From Arthrobacter sp. GMC3 (GTDB taxonomy: Bacteria; Actinomycetota; Actinomycetes; Actinomycetales; Micrococcaceae): DNA of 64,000 nucleotides. Both the position numbers and the translations under genes were made by a program. Positions 52,697-62,874 of the stretch are shown in pieces (positions within the stretch are counted from its first letter, which is position 1; each line of letters starts with the position of its first letter). Under the pieces are notes generated by a model, which saw only the letters and a program-made list of their open reading frames with translations, was not told the DNA's origin and did not search any database. The stretch covers positions 124,001 to 188,000 of the forward strand of contig NZ_PJIO01000009.1 of NCBI RefSeq assembly GCF_002929305.1, given 5' to 3'.

Positions 52697-52770
52697 GTAG
52701 GCGACGTAAAGGAGACATCCAAGGCCGCTCGCGGCCGTGGTGTCGGATAGTCGCCGGAAAAATGCCGGTC
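52697..52770. repeat. Dispersed structured intergenic repeat, copy B
   Basis: Second copy of the element at 1186-1259. Outer stem GGCGAC/GTCGCC, middle stem GACAT/GTGTC and inner stem GGCCG/CGGCC with loop CTCG. It stands 14 bases after the stop of the neighbouring minus-strand gene, as copy A does (about 12 bases from the end of its extended form at 1299). Confidence 0.75.
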
Positions 52771-52784
52771 AGCCCGCGCTCCGG

Positions 52785-53777
52785 TTACTCCCCGAGGACC
52801 AGTGTTTCGGTGCCGCGAACCTTGGCGGCTCCCACTTCGATCATCGGATTGACGACGGCGGCGAGGGCCTCCATCGAATCGTCCAGTTCCAGCAGCACCG
52901 GGTACTGGTGGGTGATCAGGGCCAGGAGGTCGTACACGGCGCGAACGGCATCCTCGTGGGCCAGCTTGGGCTCGACGCCCAGGAACACTTCAGAGGCCGC
53001 CGACGCCGGGGCGCCGTCTTCGGTAGGCAGGTGTCCCTGCGAGTAGCTGACGGCGAACGCCTCGATGCGGCCCTTTTTGCTGGGCTGCACGCTGGCACCG
53101 AACGCACTTGCCGGCTCGGCCCGCAGCACCAAGGCGCCATGGGCTCCTGTGAGGTCATCCAGGAACATGCGCTGCACGGCCCCGGGTGACAATGGCCCCG
53201 TCGGATCCCAGGTGTTCACCGACTCGTAGTACCTGCCCACAACGTCGGTAAGTTCCACCGAACCGGTGGCCAGGTCCTGGACGCGTGCCGAAGCTTCGGC
53301 CTCGGTACCCTCGCCAAACGCCGGCAGTTTCAGGGCAGCCGGAGCCACCTCCACAACACGGTTGCGCTGCAAAACGCTCAGCCCCATGGCTGCGGCGAAC
53401 GCGGCACCGGAGGTTTCCGGGGCCACTTTGGTGCGCAGGGCCGCGGTACTGACAAGTCCGGCAGCTAAGGCACCTTCCGCTTCGCGGCGCAGCATGGTCA
53501 GCAAGGTGGCACCAACGCCTGCGCGGCGGTGGTCCTTGGCAACCTCAACGAACGCCCACAGACGCTGTGGGTGCAACGTGGTGGAGTACACCACCCCGGC
53601 AGCCACCGGGATGCCCTGGTCCTGCGCGACGATAGTCCTTCGCCACGGGTTGGCTTCGGATTCCGGTGCCAGTGCGGCCCGGAAAGCCCCAGCCGCGGCA
53701 GATTCGGCGTCGCCCCAGATTTCGCGCAGTGTCAGGTCATCGCCGTCCTGCCAGGCGCGGTAACTCAGTTCAGCCAT
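52785..53777 (-). CDS. GNAT-family acetyltransferase, probably two-domain
   Basis: 330 aa, about twice a single GNAT. The N-terminal domain has the acetyl-CoA loop VEVAKDHRRAGVGATLLTML (about residues 77-96). The C-terminal half has strands (EAFAVSYSQGHLP, EVFLGVEPKLAHED) but no clear acetyl-CoA loop, suggesting a degenerate second domain. It is followed two bases before by glyS in the same orientation, so the genes are one operon. Substrate unknown. Confidence 0.78.
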   Translation of the reverse strand: MAELSYRAWQDGDDLTLREIWGDAESAAAGAFRAALAPESEANPWRRTIVAQDQGIPVAAGVVYSTTLHPQRLWAFVEVAKDHRRAGVGATLLTMLRREAEGALAAGLVSTAALRTKVAPETSGAAFAAAMGLSVLQRNRVVEVAPAALKLPAFGEGTEAEASARVQDLATGSVELTDVVGRYYESVNTWDPTGPLSPGAVQRMFLDDLTGAHGALVLRAEPASAFGASVQPSKKGRIEAFAVSYSQGHLPTEDGAPASAASEVFLGVEPKLAHEDAVRAVYDLLALITHQYPVLLELDDSMEALAAVVNPMIEVGAAKVRGTETLVLGE

Positions 53778-53779
53778 GC

Positions 53780-55165
<1,386 letters not shown>

Positions 55166-55371
55166 TTTTTACTCCTAGTTTTTACGAGGCCGCTGGGTGC
55201 GGTCCGTCTCGGCATCCAGCCTACCGTTTCGCGCCGTCCCCTTCGACCTCCGGGCACCGTTGGTGGCGGCCCTAGAGCCCTTCATATCTGCCTAGGCGGA
55301 TGCGAGATGCTCGACGTCGGCGTTTGCACCGGTGTTGCGCCACGCCTGGTCACCAACAAAGGGGTAGTGAG

Positions 55372-56412
55372 CTAGACCAACACAACGCAGGCCGGGCTCC
55401 CAAAGTCCAGCACCTGCAAGGGTTCCAGGACGGGCAGCCCTTCCGCATCCAGCTCGAAGATCGCAACGTTGTTGGACAGTTGGTTGGCAACGTAGATCTT
55501 GCCCTGCCCCACGGCAAAGTGGCGCGGCCAGTTGCCGCCGCTGGGCACCTCGGCAACGAACCCCGGAGCCACGTCATCGGCGAGAGCCGCCACGTCCAGC
55601 ACCACCATGGTGTTGGGGCCACGGACGGCCGCGTAAAGCTTGGAGCCGTCGTCGGACAGCTGAATGTGGGAGGGGTAGAACTGTTCGGCCGCTTCAATGG
55701 CCCCGGCAGTTGCGGCCAGTGGCGACTTCGAACGCCACTGCCACACATGGCCCTTTTCGACTCCGGAACGCCGCAATACGTGCAAGAAGCCGTCCAGCTC
55801 ACCGGCCACCAACAGGAAATCACCCTTTAGTGCAACATGGCGCGGACCGGTCCCCGAGGGGAGCACGGCAGAGCCCACGCGTTGGTAGCTGCCGGCAGTC
55901 AGTGCATATTCATCCACCCTGTCGGCCCCGAGATCCGCCACCAGCACCGTGCCCCAGGGGGTTGCGGTGACTTGGTGGGCGCGGGAGGAGCCCTGCCGGT
56001 CACTGACGGGCCCCGTGCCCGGGTTCGATAAAAGCTGCGCGGGAGCGGGCACCGCGCTCCCCCACTCCGAGACAGGGATGACGGCGGTGGTGCCCGAGGA
56101 ATAGTTGGCGGCCAGGACGTACCCGTCCTGCACGATGAGGTGGCAGGGGTCAGCCCCACCGGACGATGCACGGCCCCGCACTTCCAGCGACTGCGGGTCA
56201 AGGTCAGCCACTGAACCGTTCGGGCCTTCCTCCACGGCGAACAGCGACTGCTCGCCGCTGGTCAGGAACGACGGGTTCGACACCCCCGCACTCTGGGCCA
56301 GCAGCGCACCAATAGTGCCGTCGTCGGCCAGGGCATAACGGTGAATTCCGGGACCGGTGCCGGAACCTTCCTCGGTGTAGCCGCTGATAAGGATCTGGGG
56401 TGCTGATGGCAT
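55372..56412 (-). CDS. Lactonase-like seven-bladed beta-propeller protein (6-phosphogluconolactonase type)
   Basis: 346 aa. Repeated blade motifs include VSNPSFLTSGEQSLFAVEE, SGTGPRHVALKGDFLLVAG, FYPSHIQLSDDGSKLYAAVR and GGNWPRHFAVGQGKIYVAN. The ATG at 56412 with GGAGAG upstream is preferred. The family contains 6-phosphogluconolactonases (Pgl of E. coli type) and other proteins, so the substrate remains unproven. It is divergent from the S4 gene. Confidence 0.83.
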   Translation of the reverse strand: MPSAPQILISGYTEEGSGTGPGIHRYALADDGTIGALLAQSAGVSNPSFLTSGEQSLFAVEEGPNGSVADLDPQSLEVRGRASSGGADPCHLIVQDGYVLAANYSSGTTAVIPVSEWGSAVPAPAQLLSNPGTGPVSDRQGSSRAHQVTATPWGTVLVADLGADRVDEYALTAGSYQRVGSAVLPSGTGPRHVALKGDFLLVAGELDGFLHVLRRSGVEKGHVWQWRSKSPLAATAGAIEAAEQFYPSHIQLSDDGSKLYAAVRGPNTMVVLDVAALADDVAPGFVAEVPSGGNWPRHFAVGQGKIYVANQLSNNVAIFELDAEGLPVLEPLQVLDFGSPACVVLV

Positions 56413-56498
56413 GGGTGACTCTCCGCTCGACGGGCGATATTGCCTCCACGCTACCGCCCCGGGCACCCCCAGCCGCTTCCATACGGCACAATTAACAC

Positions 56499-56729
56499 AT
56501 GAGTTCACATGAGATCATTGACATCCCCATCCGCGACGACATGATCCGACTGGGCCAACTGCTCAAACTTGCCAGTTTGGTGGAGGACGGCGTGGAAGCC
56601 GCGGACCTCATCAAGAACGGCATGGTGAAGGTCAACGGCGAGATCGACGAGCGCCGCGGCAGCCAGTTGCACGACGGCGACACCGTCACCGTCAACGGCG
56701 AAACGGTCCGGATCAGGGCCGCGAAATAG
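56499..56729 (+). CDS. Stand-alone S4 RNA-binding domain protein
   Basis: 76 aa containing only an S4 domain: IRLGQLLKLASLVEDGVEAA, then GMVKVNGEIDERRGSQLHDG and TVTVNGETVRI. Such small proteins (YaaA/RqcP-like) bind structured RNA; RqcP works with stalled 50S subunits, but I cannot say this is the orthologue. A CACAAT hexamer 6 bases upstream of the ATG and no ribosome site suggest a leaderless mRNA. Confidence 0.82.
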   Translation: MSSHEIIDIPIRDDMIRLGQLLKLASLVEDGVEAADLIKNGMVKVNGEIDERRGSQLHDGDTVTVNGETVRIRAAK

Positions 56730-56745
56730 CCCCAAGCCTCAGCGG

Positions 56746-57396
56746 CTACTTAACGGCCGCTGAGGTGAGGACCTTGTACTGCAAAAATTCGCTCACATGC
56801 GCCATTTCCTGGGCGTTGATGCCGTGGAAGATCCCGGCGTACAAAACTTTGGTCAGTTTTACGTGGGCCCGCATCCAGGTGTTGGTGAACTCCACGGAGC
56901 TGGCTGGAATGACAGGGTCGGCCTGGTCGCGGCCCCAGAATACGTCCGGCTTCGCGGCGGCCACGGCGGCATCGTCAAAGAAGCTGTCGCCCTCGGACTC
57001 CACCACAAAACCTGAAAGTCCCACGACGGCTGCATAGTCCGTGGGCCGGTGACGCAGAAGCGTTGTAGCCATGCACATGCCCTGTGAGAACCCCAACAGG
57101 GTCACCGAGGTGTGGGCCGGGCGGACGCCGTCGAGCCATTCCTCCACAGCGCCAGCCGCCTCCGTCACAGCGTCCAGAGAATAGGAAAGGTCCGTGCGCA
57201 GCGGGAACCAGGAATACCCGGGACCGGCTGGCAAGGATGCGCGAATGGAGGCGACCGTGAAGTCGGCCGGGAGCTGGGCGGCCAGGCCGAAAAGATCGGC
57301 CTCATCGGCACCGTAGCCGTGGAACATGACAAGCAGCGGCGTGCCGGGGCGCTCATTTTCGGGGCGGGACCATAGAACTGTGGGGGTTTCACTCAT
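56746..57396 (-). CDS. Phospholipase/carboxylesterase-type alpha/beta hydrolase
   Basis: 216 aa. The oxyanion/HGG-like segment LLVMFHGYGADEADLF is followed by the nucleophile elbow LLGFSQGMCMA, acid residue in WGRDQADPVIP and His in IFHGINAQEM, giving a complete Ser-Asp-His triad. Family members hydrolyse short acyl esters or lysophospholipids. ATG 57396 with GGGG nearby gives the expected N-terminus MSETPTVLW; a second ATG lies three codons earlier. Confidence 0.85.
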   Translation of the reverse strand: MSETPTVLWSRPENERPGTPLLVMFHGYGADEADLFGLAAQLPADFTVASIRASLPAGPGYSWFPLRTDLSYSLDAVTEAAGAVEEWLDGVRPAHTSVTLLGFSQGMCMATTLLRHRPTDYAAVVGLSGFVVESEGDSFFDDAAVAAAKPDVFWGRDQADPVIPASSVEFTNTWMRAHVKLTKVLYAGIFHGINAQEMAHVSEFLQYKVLTSAAVK

Positions 57397-57499
57397 GCAC
57401 CCCATCTTTTCATGACCCGGGGCTGACACAGAATCTTCCCTCAGGATTTGGGAGGGCTGGCAGTGGCGCGATTGCACACCGTCAGGGCAGGATGGGAGG

Positions 57500-58354
57500 G
57501 TGAAAGAATTTACGGCACCCAGTCAGCAAACCCCCGCCGAGTCCGATCCGGCACTTCACCGCCACCCATGGAACCGCTACGTGGCCATGGGCGACTCTTT
57601 TACCGAAGGAATCGGCGATCCCGAACCCAGCAGCCCCGGCGGCTACCGAGGCTGGGCAGACAGGCTCGCCGAGGAACTGAGCCGCGACCGCGACGATTTT
57701 CGCTACGCCAATTTGGCCATCCGAGGCCGACTCATGGGGCAAATCCTCAGCGAACAGCTGGAACCAGCTTTGGCGCTCAAGCCGGATCTGCTGAGCATCT
57801 CCGCAGGCGGCAACGACCTGATCCGCCCGGGCTCCGACCCCGATTCCCTGGCCGATTCCTTGGATGCTGCAGTGGGCAAGATGACGGCGGCCGGCGCTAC
57901 CGTATTGCTGTTCAACGGCCCGGACATTCGTGACACTCCCGTGCTGGGCATGGTCCGCGGTCGAGTGGCCATTTACAACGAGAACCTGCGCACCATCGCT
58001 TCCCGGCATGACGCCGTGGTGGCGGACATGTGGTCCCTGCGTCAGCTAACAGACCCGCAAATGTGGGCCGATGACCGTTTGCACTTCTCTCCGCTTGGCC
58101 ACCACACCATCGCCATCATGGCCTTGAACGCGCTCAACGTCCCCCATGGGCTCCTCCCCCGGTTACCCAAACCGCTACCCCCGCAGAAGTGGCAGACTGC
58201 ACGGGCCGAGGACCTGGTCTGGGCTAGGGAGTTCCTTGTCCCGTGGGTGCTGCGCAGGCTACGCCACCAGTCCTCCGGCGACGGTATCACCCCCAAGCGC
58301 CCCACCCCGGGACCGGTCTTTGGCCCAGACGTACTGCACGGAGCCGAGGGCTAG
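57500..58354 (+). CDS. SGNH/GDSL-family hydrolase
   Basis: 284 aa. Block I is VAMGDSFTEGIGD (catalytic Ser), block III ISAGGNDLIRPG (Asn of the oxyanion hole), block V DRLHFSPLGH (catalytic Asp/His). No signal sequence, so a cytosolic esterase or lipase. About 60 residues with several prolines and basic residues follow the catalytic domain. GTG start after GGGAGG. It overlaps the efflux gene's 3' end by four bases on the opposite strand. Confidence 0.87.
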   Translation: MKEFTAPSQQTPAESDPALHRHPWNRYVAMGDSFTEGIGDPEPSSPGGYRGWADRLAEELSRDRDDFRYANLAIRGRLMGQILSEQLEPALALKPDLLSISAGGNDLIRPGSDPDSLADSLDAAVGKMTAAGATVLLFNGPDIRDTPVLGMVRGRVAIYNENLRTIASRHDAVVADMWSLRQLTDPQMWADDRLHFSPLGHHTIAIMALNALNVPHGLLPRLPKPLPPQKWQTARAEDLVWAREFLVPWVLRRLRHQSSGDGITPKRPTPGPVFGPDVLHGAEG

Positions 58355-59994
58355 GCGCGGTGGCGGGCCGCGCTCTCTGGGGAGGGCTCGGCTGGGGGTT
58401 CCACGCTGATCACACTCGCCCTTTCGACGGCGTGTTGACCCCAGTGTTCGGGCGGCGGTTCGGCGGCCGACTCCTCGGCTGGTACGGCCCCGGCTACGCC
58501 CTCTCCCAGTCCCGTATGCTCATCGGCTAGCGATTGGCCTTGCCCGCGACGCCGGAACAGCAAGGCCGCTAGGATTGCGCCGAAGGCGAAGAAGCCGGCA
58601 CCCCACCAGTAGGCGACGGCGTAGCTGTGGACGGCTGCCTGGGCGGCAATTTCCGCGGTTGGCGGCACGTGCGCAGCCAGATAGCTGGTGGCGGCCGTGG
58701 CAGCCAGGGTGTTCAGCAGGGCCGTGCCGATGGACCCGCCCACCTGCTGGCTCGTATTCACCAGTGCGGAGGCGACGCCGGCGAACTCGCGATCGACACC
58801 ATACGTGGCGGTTTGGATGGATGCTGGCATGATCGAGCCGATGCCGAACCCCAGGATCATCAGCGGCGGCAGGAGGTCGCTGGCGTAATTACTGTCCAGG
58901 TTCAGCCGGGTCAGGTAGGCCATGCCTACGGCGGCAAGGACCATGCCAAAAGGAACCATGATTTTTGGCCCGAACCGTGGCAAGAAGATGTTGGTCGACA
59001 GCTGCGCGGCCAGGACCAGCATGCCGATCATGGGCAAGAAGCCGATGCCCGTCTGAATGGGTGAATAGTGCAGGGACGTCTGAACGTAGTAGGTAACGAA
59101 CAAGAAGATGCCAAACATGCCAGCACCGGCGATCAGCACCGAGGCGTAGGCGGCGCCGCGGTTGCGGTCCAGCACAATATGCAGCGGCAGGATCGGGTGC
59201 GCGGCGCGGCGCTGCCAGAGCACGAAGGCGACCAGCAGCACGACGGCCCCGGTGAGCATGCCCCAGGTCTGCGGCGCATGCCATCCATCGGTTTCGGCGT
59301 TGGAGAAACCGTAGACGAGCCCAAACAGTGCACCGGAAACCAAGACGGTCCCCGGGATGTCGAGCTTGGGCCGTGGGCCGTGAACCGTTGCGTGACTGAC
59401 GAAGATGCTGGCACCGATCACCGCAAAGATGGCGATGAAGACGTTGATGTACAGGTTCCAGCGCCAGTTGAAGTCCTCGGTCAGGAACCCGCCGAGCAGA
59501 AGCCCCACGGCACCCCCGGCCCCGGCGATGGCACCGAAGACGCCAAAGGCGCGGGCCCGCTCCTTGGGAATGGTGAACGTGGTGGTCAGCACTGCCAGAG
59601 CCGTGGGAGCTAGCAACGCCCCGAAGGCGCCCTGCAGTGCGCGGGCGAAGACCAGCATGCCGAAGCTGCCTGCGGCACCGCCCAGCGCGGAGGCCCCGGC
59701 GAAGCCGATCAGGCCGATGATGAAAGTACGTTTTCGGCCCATCAGATCGGAGAGCCGCCCGCCCAGCAGCAACAGGCTGCCGAAGGCCAGGGAGTAGGCG
59801 GTGATAATCCATTGGCGGTCTCCATTGGTGAAACCAAGATCGCGCTGCGCGGAGGGAAGAGCAATGTTGACGACGGTCGAATCCAGTACGACCATCAATT
59901 GCGCAAGGGCCACTGTGGTCAGCGTCCACCAGCGTCGCGTGGACACCACTGAGGCGTCCCGTTCATCCTTTTCGAGGGTTCGAATTTGTGACAT
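58351..59994 (-). CDS. DHA2-family (14-helix) drug efflux MFS transporter
   Basis: 547 aa. Motifs: LDSTVVNIALPSAQRDLGF in helix one, GGRLSDLMGRKRTFIIG in loop 2-3, and RALQGAFGALLAPTALAVL; fourteen helices are expected. The last 70 residues are a hydrophilic Glu/Pro/Ala tail. ATG 59994 gives a standard N-terminus. A TATAGT box lies 7 bases upstream and there is no ribosome site, so the mRNA may be leaderless. Divergent TetR gene at 60099 is the likely repressor. Confidence 0.9.
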   Translation of the reverse strand: MSQIRTLEKDERDASVVSTRRWWTLTTVALAQLMVVLDSTVVNIALPSAQRDLGFTNGDRQWIITAYSLAFGSLLLLGGRLSDLMGRKRTFIIGLIGFAGASALGGAAGSFGMLVFARALQGAFGALLAPTALAVLTTTFTIPKERARAFGVFGAIAGAGGAVGLLLGGFLTEDFNWRWNLYINVFIAIFAVIGASIFVSHATVHGPRPKLDIPGTVLVSGALFGLVYGFSNAETDGWHAPQTWGMLTGAVVLLVAFVLWQRRAAHPILPLHIVLDRNRGAAYASVLIAGAGMFGIFLFVTYYVQTSLHYSPIQTGIGFLPMIGMLVLAAQLSTNIFLPRFGPKIMVPFGMVLAAVGMAYLTRLNLDSNYASDLLPPLMILGFGIGSIMPASIQTATYGVDREFAGVASALVNTSQQVGGSIGTALLNTLAATAATSYLAAHVPPTAEIAAQAAVHSYAVAYWWGAGFFAFGAILAALLFRRRGQGQSLADEHTGLGEGVAGAVPAEESAAEPPPEHWGQHAVERASVISVEPPAEPSPESAARHRA

Positions 59995-60001
59995 GTGCGA
60001 C

Positions 60002-60018
60002 ACTATATACGATACTAT
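60002..60018. promoter_or_regulatory. AT-rich promoter/operator between the efflux gene and tetR
   Basis: TATAGT at 60002-60007 (minus strand) is the candidate -10 of the efflux gene, 7 bases before its ATG. ACTAT occurs twice in the plus strand (60002-60006, 60014-60018), 12 bases apart, a possible site for the TetR protein. I did not find a clear dyad. Confidence 0.4.
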
Positions 60019-60098
60019 TGAGTTTCGGATCTTAACAGTTTCAGAATTTGCCGTGAATGGGCAATGAGCGAAAAACACGAGCGAAGGAGACCGCCGCT

Positions 60099-60806
60099 AT
60101 GACGCAATCGTTCCTCACCGAAGAGCCGCAACGGGAGGAGCCGACGACGCCTGCCTCCCCTGCGTCCAAACCGGTGAAGCTGGGCCGCAAACGCGACCAC
60201 ACCCGCGATCCTGCCATCCTTGAAGCCGCCTTGGCTGTCCTTGCCGAAACTGGCTACGACGGCATGACCATTGACATGGTGGCGGCCAGGGCCAAGGCGG
60301 GCAAGGCCACCTTGTACCGGCGCTGGCCCTCCAAAGCAGAACTGGTTTTGGACGCCGTTGCCTGCCTGAAGAAGGCTGACACGGATCCGGCACGCCTGCC
60401 AGACACCGGAACCCTGCGAGGGGATCTCACCGCCATGATCAAGCCCCACACGATCGAGGACGGCGAACGCAAGCTACAGATCATGGCCGGGCTCATGTCC
60501 ATGCTGAACAGCACTCCTGAATTGGTGGACACGGCTACCGCAGCCATCGTGGACCCCCGGGTTGCCGTGAACCGTATCTTCTTGCGCCGTGCCGTGGACC
60601 GTGGCGAAATCCCTTCCGACTGCGACCTTGAAACGCTGGCACTCGTCTCGCCGTCGATGGCGGCCTTCCGCGTCTTGGTCTTGAAGAAGACTGTGGACAG
60701 GGACTTCCTACTTTCGTTGATCGACGGCGTCATACTGCCAGCGGTCGGCCTTGGCGTGGGCCCCACTCGGCGGCTAACGGAGGACGGCTCGACCGATACT
60801 AGGTAG
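60099..60806 (+). CDS. TetR-family regulator of the DHA2 efflux gene
   Basis: 235 aa. About 40 residues precede the HTH, which reads ILEAALAVLAETGYDGMTID then AARAKAGKATLYRRWPSKAE. The C-terminal part has RVAVNRIFLRRAVDRGEIP, the TetR_C_16-like pattern also seen in the regulator at 6949. The ATG at 60099 has GAAGGAGA eight bases upstream and is preferred to the longer reading. Confidence 0.87.
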   Translation: MTQSFLTEEPQREEPTTPASPASKPVKLGRKRDHTRDPAILEAALAVLAETGYDGMTIDMVAARAKAGKATLYRRWPSKAELVLDAVACLKKADTDPARLPDTGTLRGDLTAMIKPHTIEDGERKLQIMAGLMSMLNSTPELVDTATAAIVDPRVAVNRIFLRRAVDRGEIPSDCDLETLALVSPSMAAFRVLVLKKTVDRDFLLSLIDGVILPAVGLGVGPTRRLTEDGSTDTR

Positions 60807-60899
60807 GGAGCGCCGTGGCAAACATCGGACTGTCAGGCAAGCGGACTAGGATGAGAAGAAGCGCGAATTATCTGTGCGCCAATATGGAAGAGGTGCGTT

Positions 60900-61331
60900 G
60901 TGCTCAGTGTTCTCAACCTAGAGGCGGCAGGTGATCTGGCCGCGGCATCGTCGAGTTCGGCAGGGCTCCAGCCATGGTTCGTTTTCATCATTATTGCCGT
61001 GGTGCTGTTGTCCAGCTTCGTCAGGGCGGCCAGTCGCAAGAGGCGCACCCGCGACGCCGGCCAGTACGCACCCGCCTCCCCTACGGGAAAGCCCGGCGTT
61101 GCACACCAGGCAACCCCGGTTCCCTACGCAGGAACCCTCCTCAACGGTGTCCCGATGAAAAATTACGACTCCGCACACGGGCACCAAACCGGAGGTTTCG
61201 CCAACGAGCGAATGCGCGCCGAGGCCGAGCTCAAGCGCCAGCTTGATGCCCTGGACACGGCCCGACGCATCGGCCAGGTCACAGCCGAGCAGTACGCCGT
61301 CCACCGCGATGCGATCTTCAAGGCGTTCTAG
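60900..61331 (+). CDS. Small single-helix membrane protein
   Basis: 143 aa. One helix (WFVFIIIAVVLLSSFV, residues 26-41), a basic stretch, a Pro/Ala linker and a C-terminal helix LKRQLDALDTARRIGQVTAEQYAVHRDAI that resembles SHOCT-type short C-terminal domains. Function unknown. GTG start with AAGAGGTG upstream. Confidence 0.65.
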   Translation: MLSVLNLEAAGDLAAASSSSAGLQPWFVFIIIAVVLLSSFVRAASRKRRTRDAGQYAPASPTGKPGVAHQATPVPYAGTLLNGVPMKNYDSAHGHQTGGFANERMRAEAELKRQLDALDTARRIGQVTAEQYAVHRDAIFKAF

Positions 61332-61338
61332 GCAGCCG

Positions 61339-61368
61339 CGCACCCGCGCTAGTTAACGCCAGGGTGCG
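61339..61368. terminator. Hairpin between convergent genes
   Basis: CGCACCC/GGGTGCG stem with a 16-base loop, just after the stop at 61331. No T tract. Terminator role is uncertain. Confidence 0.35.
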
Positions 61369-61411
61369 GGTTCCGGAAGCGGAACGTAGTGAGCGCATGG
61401 ATTGCCGCGGT

Positions 61412-61714
61412 TCAGTCGCGCAGTGGTGATCCGATGACGTCGAAACGAAACCCGCCAAAAGTGCCCGAAAGGAGCGGTCGTGCGGCCGCTATCGATGCTT
61501 GGACCTCGGGCAAGTTGAGGGATGCTTGATGCGCCTCGGCGCTCTCCCATAACTCCACGACAAAGACCGTGTCGGGGTCCGCGTCATTGATTCCAACCTC
61601 ATACGCCAAGCACCCGATCCCCCTGAGGGTGTCGCTGCGCTGCGTGAGTTGAGCAACTAACTCATCCCGTTTCCCGGGGAGGACACCAAGCGTGCCTGCA
61701 TTTGCGAAGGTCAT
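61412..61714 (-). CDS. Antibiotic biosynthesis monooxygenase-domain protein
   Basis: 100-aa single ABM/dimeric alpha-beta barrel domain: LGVLPGKRDELVAQLTQRSD at the N-terminus and VFVVELWESAEAHQASLNLP in the middle. Members act as cofactor-free monooxygenases, heme or quinol-modifying enzymes, or as unassigned small proteins. No partner gene points to a substrate. Confidence 0.8.
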   Translation of the reverse strand: MTFANAGTLGVLPGKRDELVAQLTQRSDTLRGIGCLAYEVGINDADPDTVFVVELWESAEAHQASLNLPEVQASIAAARPLLSGTFGGFRFDVIGSPLRD

Positions 61715-61784
61715 GCCATGAGGTTAGCAGCCGCCCCTGTACCCGCCAATCGAACGGCAAGTGCTTGAACGCCCGCTAGTCGGC

Positions 61785-62813
61785 TCACGTCAGCGTCTGT
61801 TCTAGGTATTGCTCTTTTTCGTTGAACACCAGATGGCCTTGGGCTCCGTTGATGATGGGGAGTTGTGGTGGAACGTGGCCGCATTCGACATTGCCAATAA
61901 TGGGTACGCCTAGCGTTCCTAAGGCATCAAGGACGGCCGCGGGCTGGGTTAGAGATGGAGAGTCAGGGGCGCCGGTCCGTCCCACGAGGATGGCCTTGGC
62001 GCCGTCGAAGAATCCGGCCAAGCGCATGCCGTGGAGATGACGGCAAATCGTGGTCGCATCAACACCGGAAGCTTCTACGTAGACGATGAGAGAATCTCTG
62101 GGGCCCTCTCGCAACGCTTTGGTGTTGAGGTAGGGGGTGCCAGCGAGATTGGCCATCGTCTCTATGCAGCCGCCGATCAGGCGGCCTGAAACACCCACAG
62201 GTTCCTGGCCCTGGTCGAGCCGTTCCCAGACCCCAGTGCCGTTCCATGCTTGTTCCGTGACTTCGGGCTTATTTTCCCAATCGTCCCAATCGTTAACGCG
62301 GTGAACGCCCGGAGACGACTGTTTGAATATTGAGCCCGCAGGGAGCGAGGCAATATCTATCCATGACATCAGTGAGTCCGGGACAAGGTACGGAGTGTCC
62401 ATGAGGTTGCTGCCGTGAAGAGTTGCCATTCCTGTCAGCAGCGTGATCGGGGTGAGCAGGGTTGAAATGTCGGAGTACCCTACGAACCAGCTTGGTTCGG
62501 CAAGCGCGAGGGCATCGAAATCCAGGTGCGGAATAAGGTCGATGGCCACTGTCCCGCCCCATGGGGGAACAATGGCTTTGATCGTGGGGTCCAAGAGCAT
62601 CCGCATTAGCTCTGCGGCGCGCTGTTCAGCAGGTGCACTGGTGTGCGTGGAACCGTCTAGACAATCACCGATATCGACCGTGAAACCACGGTCACGCAAT
62701 TGTCTTACTGCAAAGTGAAGGCGTCCCAAAAGCGGTTCGGGTACACCGCTTGACGGTGCTGTCACGCCAATGACGGCGCCCGGTACCAACGGCCGGGGGT
62801 ATCGAATCTCCAT
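61785..62813 (-). CDS. S66-family peptidase (LD-carboxypeptidase/MccF-like)
   Basis: 342 aa. Nucleophile region SWFVGYSDISTLL (Ser), the Gly-rich VPPWGGTVAIDLIPHLD, the later SGRLIGGCIETMANLAG with the catalytic Glu and VECGHVPPQLPI with the catalytic His. Members cleave L,D-peptide bonds in murein recycling or hydrolyse microcin C-type toxins; length and domain order fit MccF-like proteins as well as LdcA. Confidence 0.85.
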   Translation of the reverse strand: MEIRYPRPLVPGAVIGVTAPSSGVPEPLLGRLHFAVRQLRDRGFTVDIGDCLDGSTHTSAPAEQRAAELMRMLLDPTIKAIVPPWGGTVAIDLIPHLDFDALALAEPSWFVGYSDISTLLTPITLLTGMATLHGSNLMDTPYLVPDSLMSWIDIASLPAGSIFKQSSPGVHRVNDWDDWENKPEVTEQAWNGTGVWERLDQGQEPVGVSGRLIGGCIETMANLAGTPYLNTKALREGPRDSLIVYVEASGVDATTICRHLHGMRLAGFFDGAKAILVGRTGAPDSPSLTQPAAVLDALGTLGVPIIGNVECGHVPPQLPIINGAQGHLVFNEKEQYLEQTLT

Positions 62814-62874
62814 GGACTAATACTTGCATGGGGCCACGCCGCGTGCTTGACCGTAGGTGGAAGGCCAAATGCCC